From positions 98,594-162,593 of the forward strand of contig NZ_JABBYO010000014.1 of assembly GCF_012958305.1 (NCBI RefSeq): a stretch of DNA of 64,000 nucleotides, written 5' to 3'. Below, in pieces: positions 52,322 through 60,621 of the stretch. The DNA comes from Tautonia rosea (GTDB lineage Bacteria > Planctomycetota > Planctomycetia > Isosphaerales > Isosphaeraceae). The notes below the pieces were generated by a model. That model had not been told where the DNA came from and ran no database searches. It worked only from the letters and a program-made list of their open reading frames with translations. The stretch's first letter is position 1, and every line of letters starts with the position of its first letter. Made by a program: the position numbers and the translations under genes.

Positions 52322-53805
52322 GACGGCTCACGGGGGAGGGTCAGAAGGATCTCGGCACCGGGAACTCCAGGGGGACCGACCGCGATCCTTCCCCCGTGGG
52401 CCTCGACAATCCGACGACAAATGGCCATACCCAGGCCTGTTCCTCGAGCCTTGGTTGTGAAAAACGGCTCAAAGATGCGATCAGCCTGTTCAGTTGTCAA
52501 GCCTGGACCATTATCACGGATCGAGACTTGTAATGCATCAATCCCGTCCAGACGCGTCGAGACACATTGAATTTGGATCGCGACGGGGGCGGTCCCGGCT
52601 GAGAGGGCGTTTTCGAAAATGTTGCGGAAGACCTGGACCAGGCGAAAGGGGTCGAGCCAGCATCGGGTTTCCGGCGCCTCAATCCATTCGTTGAGCGTGG
52701 CCGATTGTTCTCGGACGGTGGGTTCGAGATACGACCAAGCCTCCCTCCAGACGGTGGTCAGATCGAATCGGCCGGACTCCAGTCGGATTGGAGCTGCGTA
52801 GCTACGGACATCCTCAAAAAGATGATGAAGATGGTCCTGGGCCTGCTGGGTCCGCCGGATCAAATCAAGTGCTTCAGGTCGATCAGCGACTTTCAAGGCG
52901 AGCATTTCGAGACACGACTGACCGCGCTGCAAGGCGTTGCGACTTTCGTGAGCCAATCCGGTCACCATCTGACCGATTGCCGCAAGCCGCTCCGCCTGCA
53001 AGGCACGCTGCTGAGCCTGCTTGAGGTCGGTGATGTCATGCCCGACGGCCAGGATCGCCCCTTCTCCTTCGTAATCGTCAAGCCTTCGAGCGTTCCAGAC
53101 GAGGCAACGTGAGGAACCGTCTCGAGATCGAAGCCGACATTCGAGGCCTCGGACCGACTCACCGACGCCGAGTCGGTGCATTGCCTCATCGGTCAGGGTG
53201 CGATCCTGCTCGTGGATGAGGCGATCACGGAAATTCTGACCAACCACCTCCTCGACCCGATAGCCGGTCAGGCGTTCAGCAAAGGAGCTGAAGTAGACGA
53301 TGGAGCGGTCAAGCCGGGTAATGATGATGACGGCTTCAGCAGATTCGACGAGCGTCCGAAAAGCGTCCTCACTGCGACGTTTGGCGAGACGGAGGGCGCG
53401 GCGGTCGAGCGCCCGAGCGAGGCTGGCTCGGAGGGCATCGGGATCGAGGGGTTTGAGGATGTAGTCGGTGGCTCCGCCTCGCAGGGCGTCGATAGCGCCG
53501 CGAATGTCGGCCATGCCGGTGACGATGATCAGTTCCGCGTCGGGAGCGAGCGCGCGAAGCTGAAGCATGAGGGAGTCGAAGTCGGCATCGGGCAAGCGAC
53601 GATCGAGGATCAAGGCCTCATAACTGGTCCATCGTTGAGCGGGACGATCGAGCGCCTCACGAGCGGTTGAGGCAGCATCGACGGCGAAGTCGTCGAGCTC
53701 AAGAATATCGCAGATGTTGGCCAGAGCATCGGCGTCGTCCTCGACGACCAGGACGCGTCTCGATCCGAGACGCCGGGCGGAGGCCGTATCCATCGCGGCA
53801 GTCAC
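52318..53805 (-). CDS. REC-PAS-histidine kinase
   Basis: 495 residues. The N-terminal receiver has Asp68 in ALILDRRLPDADF and Lys in DYILKPLDP. A PAS domain follows (about 150-270, VESAEAVIIITRLDRSIVYF, PAC end DITDLKQAQ), then HisKA with the H box GLAHESRNALQRG and HATPase_c (FRNIFENALSAG, IRDNGPGL, KARGTGLGMAICRR). A receiver at the N-terminus means the kinase can be controlled by another kinase, probably the globin-coupled one encoded upstream. It is coupled by 4-nt overlaps to both neighbours. No membrane segment, so cytoplasmic. Confidence 0.92.
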   Translation of the reverse strand: MTAAMDTASARRLGSRRVLVVEDDADALANICDILELDDFAVDAASTAREALDRPAQRWTSYEALILDRRLPDADFDSLMLQLRALAPDAELIIVTGMADIRGAIDALRGGATDYILKPLDPDALRASLARALDRRALRLAKRRSEDAFRTLVESAEAVIIITRLDRSIVYFSSFAERLTGYRVEEVVGQNFRDRLIHEQDRTLTDEAMHRLGVGESVRGLECRLRSRDGSSRCLVWNARRLDDYEGEGAILAVGHDITDLKQAQQRALQAERLAAIGQMVTGLAHESRNALQRGQSCLEMLALKVADRPEALDLIRRTQQAQDHLHHLFEDVRSYAAPIRLESGRFDLTTVWREAWSYLEPTVREQSATLNEWIEAPETRCWLDPFRLVQVFRNIFENALSAGTAPVAIQIQCVSTRLDGIDALQVSIRDNGPGLTTEQADRIFEPFFTTKARGTGLGMAICRRIVEAHGGRIAVGPPGVPGAEILLTLPREPS

Positions 53806-54554
53806 CTTGATTGAGAGGGAGTCGGTCCAACCAGGCGTTCGAGCAAGGCGATCAGGGCAGGGGAGTCGAACGGCTTATAACAGACCGCATCCGCCCCTTC
53901 GGCCAAAGCGACCTCAATCAAGGGCTCGGTCTCGGGACGGAAACCGGTAATCAGGACCGTCCGGGCGTGGGGATCAACCTCACGAACGGTCCGGAAGACC
54001 GAGCAACCGTCGGAACCGGGCAATTTCATGTCAATCAACACCGCCTGGTATCGGGCTTCCTTGAGTCGATTGACGGCTTGAATCGAGTCATGAGCGGTGC
54101 AGACCCGGATATTGCGCGACCGGAGCATGTCCCAGAGATTTTCGCAAAGGTCGAGGTCATCGTCAACGACCAGAACAATGGGTTGGCCGACGGCCTCGTT
54201 GATGAGACCGAGCAGTGCCGGAATATCAACCGGCTTGCGAAGGACTCTCCAGGTTCCCGCAGAGCGGGCGGCTGTGGCAGTATCTTCACTGGCGTAGGCG
54301 GTCAGGAGCAAGGCGACGATACCAGGATGCCGTGCTCGAAGATGGCGATAGAGGGTCACACCGTCCATACCGGGCATCTTGAAGTCGAGCACGGCGACAT
54401 CATAGGGACGCTGGTTTGCCAGTTCGAGGGCGGCCTGGCCTTCGTGAGCGATATCGACTCGATACCCCAGATCGTTCAGAATGTCCGAGACATTACGGCA
54501 AGCGTCGATGTCGTCGTCAACGAGTAAGATGGCAGGTGCCGGATCGTTCATCAA
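53802..54554 (-). CDS. Tandem double-receiver response regulator (REC-REC)
   Basis: 250 residues made of two complete receivers: REC1 (5-122) with Asp57 in VAVLDFKMPGMDG and Lys in VLRKPVD; REC2 (125-245) with Asp175 in AVLIDMKLPGSDG and Lys in CYKPFD. There is no output domain, so it probably acts as a phosphate shuttle or sink inside the operon's relay. Starts and stops overlap both neighbours by ATGA. Confidence 0.92.
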   Translation of the reverse strand: MMNDPAPAILLVDDDIDACRNVSDILNDLGYRVDIAHEGQAALELANQRPYDVAVLDFKMPGMDGVTLYRHLRARHPGIVALLLTAYASEDTATAARSAGTWRVLRKPVDIPALLGLINEAVGQPIVLVVDDDLDLCENLWDMLRSRNIRVCTAHDSIQAVNRLKEARYQAVLIDMKLPGSDGCSVFRTVREVDPHARTVLITGFRPETEPLIEVALAEGADAVCYKPFDSPALIALLERLVGPTPSQSR

Positions 54555-55735
54555 TCTCGATCTCCGGTCTCCAAAGCCTGGTTGAGCACCAAGGTGAAGA
54601 TGCTCCCAACTCCTGGTTCGCTCGCGATTCTCAACGTGCCCCGGTTCTTGGTGAGAATCTCCCGAGAAATGGCCAGCCCCAGCCCGAGCCCTCGGGCCTT
54701 GGTCGAGAACAGCGGCTCCGTCACCCGATCGCGTAGCTCCGGAGCCATACCGATTCCCGTATCCTCGACATCGAGTTCAATACGGCCATTTTCCAACGTA
54801 CGTGTCCTCACAGAGAGCGTTCCTCCATCGGCCATCGCTTCGTTCGCATTGCGAAGCAAGTTGCCGAGGACGATCTGTAACTGTGCCGGATCGACTGCCA
54901 CGGTGAGCGAGGGATCGATCTCGACCTGGACGTCGACTGAGGCGTCGGGCGGGTTGGCTTCGAGGGATTCGCGGACCAGATCGATCACGGGGGTCGGCTG
55001 AGCCTCTGGAGCCGGGAGGCGGGCAAAGCTCGAGAGAGCCGTGATGACCGCATCGGCGCGATCCACCCCTCGGCCAATGCGTTGCAGGTGTTCTGCGACT
55101 TTTTCGGCCGAGGCCGATCGCGCATTTTTGAGGAAGTAGACCGAAGTCTTGACCACGTTCAGGGGGTTTCGCAGCTCGTGCGCCAGGCCTCCGGCGACCT
55201 GACCAAGGGTGGCCATGCGCTCGGCGCGTTGGAGACGGTCCTCGCTCTCAGCCTGGTAGGCATCCTGAATCAAGGCGAGGTCGAGGTCGAGCCTTCGATA
55301 GAGCGACCGAAGAGATTCAGCCAATCGCTCAAACTCTCCGGTCCAGGAGGATCGCAAGACTCGGCACATGGCAGAACGGAGCCGAGCCATGGCGGCGATC
55401 ACGAAGAGCGGATCGAGTCCAATCTCGGCATGACGACGACCAATGCGCCAGCATCGCTGAGCATATTCGTCGTCGGGAGGAGTTCGGAACAAATCGTCCA
55501 GCCACTGATGTAACGTGGCTTTCAGGCGGGCGACCTGCTCTTCTCCTCCGGTGATGACCGAGGAAGCGCCGGGATGCCGCTGGATTTCTGCATAAAAATC
55601 CGCAATCAAGGCGGGGAAGTGAGGCGTGATGATCGGCTGCAGTCCGACCAACCGCTCAAAGTCGTTTTGTTCGTCCCAGTCGAGATACCGCTTCACATCG
55701 CGGTGTCTTGAGAGAATCCGATCCGTGTCTCCCAT
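54551..55735 (-). CDS. Globin-coupled sensor histidine kinase (protoglobin domain)
   Basis: 394 residues, soluble. Residues 1-165 form a protoglobin/globin-sensor domain: FERLVGLQPIITPHFPALIA, then the diagnostic proximal-histidine segment WRIGRRHAEIGLDPLFVIAA with His102 as predicted heme ligand. HisKA follows with His186 (GGLAHELRNPLN) and HATPase_c (about 285-394; LGNLLRNANEA, DTGIGMAP, KARGLGLGLAIS). Globin-coupled sensors respond to oxygen, NO or CO through heme iron. As first gene of an ATGA-coupled operon ending with an ANTAR antiterminator, it likely converts gas binding into RNA-level control. Heme binding is predicted, not shown. Confidence 0.9.
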   Translation of the reverse strand: MGDTDRILSRHRDVKRYLDWDEQNDFERLVGLQPIITPHFPALIADFYAEIQRHPGASSVITGGEEQVARLKATLHQWLDDLFRTPPDDEYAQRCWRIGRRHAEIGLDPLFVIAAMARLRSAMCRVLRSSWTGEFERLAESLRSLYRRLDLDLALIQDAYQAESEDRLQRAERMATLGQVAGGLAHELRNPLNVVKTSVYFLKNARSASAEKVAEHLQRIGRGVDRADAVITALSSFARLPAPEAQPTPVIDLVRESLEANPPDASVDVQVEIDPSLTVAVDPAQLQIVLGNLLRNANEAMADGGTLSVRTRTLENGRIELDVEDTGIGMAPELRDRVTEPLFSTKARGLGLGLAISREILTKNRGTLRIASEPGVGSIFTLVLNQALETGDRD

Positions 55736-56452
55736 TCGAGGAGCTCCGCCCCAATCCCTTCACCAATCGAGCTGATCACTCACGCACGACACCAATCGCG
55801 TCACCATTGGTCGCGAGGCTCAGGTCGAATCACTCACACTCCAACCGATTCGTAAGAAAAGCCATGCTAGAGACAGTTCTCTCCGCCTGGCAAGCCCCCA
55901 CAACGGTTAGGTCATCGAAACAGAGGCGAAATCCGAATCCTTCTGGACTGATTGTGAGCCCTGTCAATGCATCGCCATCTCCCCGATTCCTGATTCCTCA
56001 AAGTGCTTGGATCCGGGAAATCTCTCCCGAAATTCTCAAGAGACACCTGCGTCGCTGGTCGAGATCAGAAGATCGGCGTTACCGGTGTTGCCTTGCTATT
56101 CGTTGTTTTCCTGGCCGACTAACAGTTTCCAACTTTTCCAAGCGCGTCAATCATTCCTTGTGATTACAATTCGAAATGATTGGCGTTGCTGCGAGAAGAA
56201 AAGAGCCCACTGAATAGTCCCTGGCCAGCTTTGTTCGCGTTCGGAGTGGGGAGTCTTCCGTCGCAAGCGATCAATCAACGAGATCGAGGGAGACGGGGAT
56301 CATCCGAGAATCGATTCGCCGATTCGAGCGTTTGCTTCGGTTCGGTCGGCAAGGCTTGGGCGAAGGGTCGTAACTGATGGTGACTGCAGAAGACAGGAAG
56401 CGACGAGATCGGGATCGATTTTGTTTGACTTCGAACCCAGGAGAGGTATCTA
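55736..56452. other. Long intergenic region between the divergent gas-sensor operon and the stress-protein locus
   Basis: About 720 bases with no frame I would call coding. It must contain the promoter of the globin-coupled operon on the minus strand. A small dyad ACCAAT (55791-55796)/ATTGGT (55806-55811) lies about 55 nt upstream of that operon's ATG and is a weak operator candidate. The right part forms the leader of the 16-codon ORF at 56453. I could not find a convincing -10/-35 pair or ANTAR-type double hairpin by eye. Confidence 0.5.
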
Positions 56453-56503
56453 ATGAAATGGAACATTCGACTCATGGCGGGTCGTTTGTTTGCGGCTGAG
56501 TGA
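56453..56503 (+). CDS. 16-codon leader-peptide-like ORF
   Basis: ATG at 56453 is preceded by AGGAGAGG at an ideal distance and encodes MKWNIRLMAGRLFAAE before TGA at 56501-56503. An intrinsic terminator begins 2 nt after the stop. This order (strong ribosome-binding site, tiny ORF, terminator, then genes) is that of a translation-coupled attenuator leader. The codons show no obvious run of one amino acid, so the trigger is not readable. A free-standing micropeptide gene with its own terminator is the alternative. Confidence 0.55.
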   Translation: MKWNIRLMAGRLFAAE

Positions 56504-56505
56504 GC

Positions 56506-56553
56506 CCCCGTCCTGTGTCATGGTCGCAATGCACACAGGCTCGGGGTTTTTTT
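56506..56553 (+). terminator. Rho-independent terminator after the 16-codon ORF
   Basis: CCCCG-T-CCTGTGT-CAT (56506-56521) pairs with ATG-C-ACACAGG-CT-CGGGG (56529-56546) around a 7-nt loop and is followed by seven T residues (56547-56553). It is the only hairpin in the window with a proper U-tract that I found. It lies 140 nt before the 89-residue ORF and in the same orientation. Confidence 0.85.
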
Positions 56554-56692
56554 ATCCGTCAGCCAACGCTCTGTCCGAGTTCCCATCACCGTGTAAGCGT
56601 TGTTACCCTTCTTGATCTTCGTCTCTTCGTCCTGAAACCCGTGGATCATTCGCTTCGCGAGTTCCAAGACGAGTGAATGGGAGACTCCTCCC

Positions 56693-56962
56693 ATGATTAG
56701 CACCCAGAATCGAGTCATCGTTTCGGAGGGTCCCTGCGAAGCACACGGGGGCGCTCACATCTGCATCTACCACCGCGATTTTCCCGAAAACTGGTCACCC
56801 GGTGAGACGCCAGCGATGGCGGCTCGTCAACTCTTGAATCTCTTCGAGAAGAATCTCGACAGCGCGGGTGATCCCAGTCATCGGCAATCGATCGAACTGG
56901 CGATCGCCGATCTCTGGGCGTTTCTTCGCGAATGCGATCAGAATCACGAGCCAACTGCTTGA
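56693..56962 (+). CDS. Hypothetical 89-residue protein
   Basis: GGGAG lies about 8 nt before the ATG. I do not recognise the family. The N-terminal half looks like beta strands with His and Cys residues (VSEGPCEAHGGAHICIYHRD), a possible metal or redox site. The C-terminal half is helical and acidic (QLLNLFEKNLDS, SIELAIADLWAFLRECD). The UspA gene starts 78 nt downstream in the same direction, so it may share the stress-response transcript. Confidence 0.65.
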   Translation: MISTQNRVIVSEGPCEAHGGAHICIYHRDFPENWSPGETPAMAARQLLNLFEKNLDSAGDPSHRQSIELAIADLWAFLRECDQNHEPTA

Positions 56963-57039
56963 TCAGGTTGGCTCGTCTGAGAAAGACCTTCCAACGCGAT
57001 GCGGGACCAGAGTTCCCGAACTCTTTCGGAGTTTGCACG

Positions 57040-57873
57040 ATGCTCAAGAGTATGCTGGTCGGACTGGACGGCAGCGAGCATGGCGACGCCGCGCTGGAAC
57101 TCGGTCTTCGATGGGCCAAGCGGTTTAATGCCTTGCTCGTGGGCCTTGGCGTCATTGACGAACCCGGAATCCACGGTGCCGAGGAGACCTGGCTTGGCGA
57201 GGTCTACTTCCGACAGATCAACGAACGTCTCACTGAAGACGTTCGTCGAGAGGTCGAGCGGACCCTGGAGCGGGCCGCCTTGCGTTGTGTTGAGGCCGAC
57301 GTATCTTTCAAGCCTCTTGAAGACATCGGAACTCCTCACGAACGCATTGTGATTGAAGCCCAGCGATACGACCTCATCATTATGGGTCAGCGAACCCACT
57401 TCCGGTTTGGATGGCAAGATGCTGCCGACGACACACTTCGGCGTGTCTTGACTGAGAACCCAAGGCCGGTGGTTGCCGCTCCCGAACGCCTCGACGACGA
57501 CCGTAAGTCAATCCTGATTGCTTATGACGGTAGCGTTCAGGCTGCCCGAGCCTTGCAAGCCTTCCGCTTTACAGGTCTCGGGGAAGGTCAGACGATCCGA
57601 GTTCTGACGGTTGATCACGACAAGGTCGAAGCGGCTCGAAAAGCGGATCGCGCGATTGAGTATCTTGGTTTCCACGGATTGAAGGCAACGCCCATCACGC
57701 TCTCGTCCAACCGAGGGCCAGCCGAGGTCATCCTGGAACATCTGAAACAGACCGAGGCGGATCTGCTTGTAATGGGAGCTTACGGCAAGTCGACGCTCAG
57801 GGAATTTTTCCTGGGATCAACCACACGATCTGTGCTCAAAGACAGCCAGGCTGCCGTGTTTCTCTCGCACTGA
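57040..57873 (+). CDS. Tandem universal stress protein (UspA-UspA)
   Basis: 277 residues from ATG 57040 (CGGAG upstream; the longer frame from 56932 overlaps the preceding gene). Two Usp folds are present: domain 1 starts MLVGLDGSEHGDAALELGLR, domain 2 starts SILIAYDGSVQAARALQAF. Only domain 2 retains the ATP-binding-type Gly-rich end (LVMGAYGKSTLREFFLGSTT); in domain 1 the equivalent reads IIMGQRTHFRFGWQDAADD, so nucleotide binding there is doubtful. Typical roles are hypoxia, starvation or oxidative stress, which fits the divergent heme-sensor operon. Confidence 0.9.
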   Translation: MLKSMLVGLDGSEHGDAALELGLRWAKRFNALLVGLGVIDEPGIHGAEETWLGEVYFRQINERLTEDVRREVERTLERAALRCVEADVSFKPLEDIGTPHERIVIEAQRYDLIIMGQRTHFRFGWQDAADDTLRRVLTENPRPVVAAPERLDDDRKSILIAYDGSVQAARALQAFRFTGLGEGQTIRVLTVDHDKVEAARKADRAIEYLGFHGLKATPITLSSNRGPAEVILEHLKQTEADLLVMGAYGKSTLREFFLGSTTRSVLKDSQAAVFLSH

Positions 57874-57923
57874 GTGAGCCGGCCCTGGAGACTCACCAAC
57901 GCTTCGCGAGTGCAACCCTACGG

Positions 57924-59402
57924 TCAATGGGTTCCAGCCCGTTCCCGGAAGATGCGATCGAGCGTCTCCCGGAGTTCCTGAATACGCACAGGTTTCTGGA
58001 GCAAGGCCAGAATTCCTGCCTGCTGCAAGGCGTCGAGATCGGTGGGCCGGCCCGATCCGGTCAAGGCGATGATCGGAGGAGGGGTTGAGTGGTCGGACGA
58101 CCGAAGGACTTGTGCCAGTTCAATCCCATCGGTGTCTGGAAGTTCGAGGTCGAGGAGGATGACGTCCGGACGTTGGAGTCCGATCGCTTGCAGAGCATCT
58201 CTGCCGGATCGGGCGACTCGAACTTCGTGTCCCTCCCGTTGCAATAACAGGCGAAGTGCCTCGACCATGGGTCGATTATCATCGACGATGAGCAATTGAG
58301 GCAATTCGGCGGGTATTCCGGGGTGATTCTGCGTCGAGAGGTGAGCGGGAGGAGCGATCCTCGGCAACCGGATCTCAAACTCACTTCCGTGGCCGATTCC
58401 CTGACTCCGAGCGACAATGGTGCCTCCATGTCTCGTGATGATCAGCTTGACCAGCCGAAGACCAATTCCGAGGCCAGAGGGAGAGCGATTGCGGGCTGCT
58501 TCTCCACGGACAAACATGCCGAAGATTCGGGGCATCAAGGTGGAGTCAATTCCGATTCCTTGATCCCTGACCGACAGAACGACCTCTGACAATCTGGGGG
58601 TCGCCGCGATGGTAATCGACTTACCTGGGTCGGAATAGCGGCAAGCATTGGAAAGCAAGTTGATGAGAACCTGCTGCATTCGAGCGGGGTCAATCTCGAC
58701 CCACATTGGTTCATCACTGAGCTGGAAGACCACGGTCTGTTTCGCATCTTCCAGGAAGGATCGAGCCGCGTCGACCGCGGATTGAAGCAGTTGAGGCAAG
58801 GAGGCTGGGTGAAGGCTTAAGGTGAGTGTCCCTTTGGAAATCCGGGAGAGGTCTAGGAGATCCTCAATGAGCAGGGCGAGTTGTCGGGTTTGATTTCGGA
58901 TGATCCGAACTGCCCACTCACGCTGCTCCTGGTCATCGTCCAGATCCAACAGTAATTCGCCAGCGTGATCGATTGCCGCGAGCGGATTGCGCAACTCATG
59001 GCAGAGGGTCGCCAGGAATTCGTCCTTGGAACGGTCTGCGTCTCGAAGTGCCTGCTCCGACTCGCGGTGCTGTGCCAAGTCTCGGCGAGCCTGAATCAAG
59101 GCATCAGACAGCAAGTGGAGCGACTCCTCGGTCGCTTCCTGTCGATTCTCCGCAAGGTGAACCCGAGCCTGAATCCAGATCATCAGGCTGACGGAGAGGA
59201 CCATGATCCCGAGAAGCAGCGCGATCTTGCTCAGCTGAGAAAGGACGAATACCTCGGCAATCGACATCATCAAGACGAAGCCAAGGATGAGCACCAAGAG
59301 GGCCCCCAGCACCGGGGCGCTCCACTTCAAGAACCTCGAGGTCCGCCCGGCAGGAGCAAGGCGCTCGCTGCCGGGTTCTCCGGGAATGTGCGGCGGGGCC
59401 AT
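57924..59402 (-). CDS. Membrane hybrid histidine kinase with C-terminal receiver
   Basis: 492 residues from ATG 59402, with GGAG upstream; an in-frame start 81 nt earlier is less likely. Two membrane helices (about 29-52 and 56-78) are joined by a very short loop, so there is no sizeable extracytoplasmic sensor. A coiled-coil linker leads to HisKA with His135 (TLCHELRNPLAAI), HATPase_c (INLLSNACRYSD, DQGIGIDS, GLGIGLRLVK) and a receiver with Asp418 in VILLDLELPDTDG and Lys in LLQKPVR. Its partner is not evident. It lies 87 nt downstream of the DUF1080 gene on the same strand. Confidence 0.92.
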   Translation of the reverse strand: MAPPHIPGEPGSERLAPAGRTSRFLKWSAPVLGALLVLILGFVLMMSIAEVFVLSQLSKIALLLGIMVLSVSLMIWIQARVHLAENRQEATEESLHLLSDALIQARRDLAQHRESEQALRDADRSKDEFLATLCHELRNPLAAIDHAGELLLDLDDDQEQREWAVRIIRNQTRQLALLIEDLLDLSRISKGTLTLSLHPASLPQLLQSAVDAARSFLEDAKQTVVFQLSDEPMWVEIDPARMQQVLINLLSNACRYSDPGKSITIAATPRLSEVVLSVRDQGIGIDSTLMPRIFGMFVRGEAARNRSPSGLGIGLRLVKLIITRHGGTIVARSQGIGHGSEFEIRLPRIAPPAHLSTQNHPGIPAELPQLLIVDDNRPMVEALRLLLQREGHEVRVARSGRDALQAIGLQRPDVILLDLELPDTDGIELAQVLRSSDHSTPPPIIALTGSGRPTDLDALQQAGILALLQKPVRIQELRETLDRIFRERAGTH

Positions 59403-59489
59403 GACCGGGTTCTCCGGAGTTCCTGAGCCGCACCCGCCCGGCTTTCCCAATTTCGATACAGGCGGGAATCCTAGAAGATACACCCCAGC

Positions 59490-60167
59490 TCAGGGTATTG
59501 TGACATCAACCCGCTTAATTTTGAGATTCCGAAAATCGACGCGATCACCATGACCCAGCAACGCAAGATAACCGGTTGGGCGTTTCAACCCTGGGTGCTC
59601 TCGACCGTCGATGGTCCCTTCTTTTGAGGCTTCTTGAATGTCAGCGTCTACAATGGTTTCTCCGTTGAGCACCACTCGAATTTGGTTTCCGATGCAAGAT
59701 ATTTCCTGCTCATTCCATTCACCGACCGGACGGAGATAGCCACGCTTGGCCGGGACGACACCATAGATTGATCCATGATACTGATAAGGGGCAAGATTGG
59801 AATACTTCTCGGCCGTGTTGTCCAGAATCTGGATCTCCATTGCGGCGTAGGCCGGATCACCTTCGGTCGGGGCTCGAAGGCCGATCCCATTGTTCGCTCC
59901 GGGAGTCAATTTAAATTCGAACCGGAAGATAAAATCGTCGTATTCCTCCTCGGTGTAGAGTTTTCCGCCGCTTCCTTCGATGCAGTAAAGAATGCCATCC
60001 GCGACGGAGTAGCCGTCGGTTGCACCGAACCATCCCGTCAGATCTTGACCATTGAACAGGTCGTGGAATCCCTCTTGATCCTCGGTAGAACCCGCAGTGG
60101 CAAAGGTCCCGGTACTGAGGATGAACGCTGTGGCAAGGAGTTTCAGGATCGAACCAGTGTTTGTCAT
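59490..60167 (-). CDS. DUF1080 (3-keto-disaccharide hydrolase-like) exported protein
   Basis: 225 residues from ATG 60167, which starts a Sec signal peptide (SILKLLATAFILSTGTFATA). The concanavalin-like DUF1080 fold shows FHDLFNGQDLTGWFG, SVADGILYCIEG, FIFRFEFKLTPGANNGIGLR, EWNEQEISCIGNQIRVVLNG and PTGYLALLGHGDRVDFRNLK. Planctomycetes encode many copies; some relatives cleave 3-keto-glycosides. Probably periplasmic or extracellular glycan processing. It is divergent from the third PSD1 gene. Confidence 0.92.
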   Translation of the reverse strand: MTNTGSILKLLATAFILSTGTFATAGSTEDQEGFHDLFNGQDLTGWFGATDGYSVADGILYCIEGSGGKLYTEEEYDDFIFRFEFKLTPGANNGIGLRAPTEGDPAYAAMEIQILDNTAEKYSNLAPYQYHGSIYGVVPAKRGYLRPVGEWNEQEISCIGNQIRVVLNGETIVDADIQEASKEGTIDGREHPGLKRPTGYLALLGHGDRVDFRNLKIKRVDVTIP

Positions 60168-60621
60168 CGGGCTCTCGTAGTTCGGAAATTCCTGGGGAAG
60201 GGAAGGACGATCTCTCACGGGTTCAGAATGCGAGAGGCGCCTCACGTCATCGAACGATTTAGCGGACGATGAGTTGACACACAAGAGCCCACTGGAAGAT
60301 CGGGCATCGAGACCTCTCCCTGAGAGAGTCGTCCTAACTCGACACGCAACGCGCTTTCCGCAAGGGTGTGGAGGGGAACTTGTTGTACAACTCCTTCAGG
60401 TGGATCCAAGCTCCTTGTGATGACATGAAATATCTCCACACTCGATCCACGCAATCACACTGTGGCGTTCCTTTCCCTTGATCTTAGAAGGGAGCATGTT
60501 CAATAATTGGTTGAGTTTTCGGTGACCATTTGGCGCTCAAACCGTTTATCGCGGTCCTGGTGAGTGTCGGTGGCAGTCGGGAGTACGTTCGGATCTTTAT
60601 CTTTCAGGAGCATCGGCCGCA
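60168..60621. other. Divergent intergenic region between DUF1080 and PSD1 genes
   Basis: About 450 bases without a coding frame I trust. It includes a perfect 10-nt palindrome, GTTGTACAAC (60382-60391), a candidate regulator site, and the promoter-like pair at 60478-60507 described separately. Confidence 0.5.
60478..60507 (+). promoter_or_regulatory. Probable promoter of the third PSD1 gene
   Basis: TTGATC at 60478-60483 (4 of 6), 18-nt spacer, AATAAT at 60502-60507 (5 of 6). It lies 115 nt before the PSD1 ATG, with an AT-rich discriminator. Plausible sigma70 promoter. Confidence 0.45.

Noticed and set aside
55736..56690. Attempt to find paired ANTAR hexaloop hairpins in the leader before the terminator
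   Set aside because: A short GGCT-GAGTG-AGCC hairpin overlaps the terminator's left arm, but its loop is 5 nt and lacks the expected pattern; I could not support an ANTAR site by eye.
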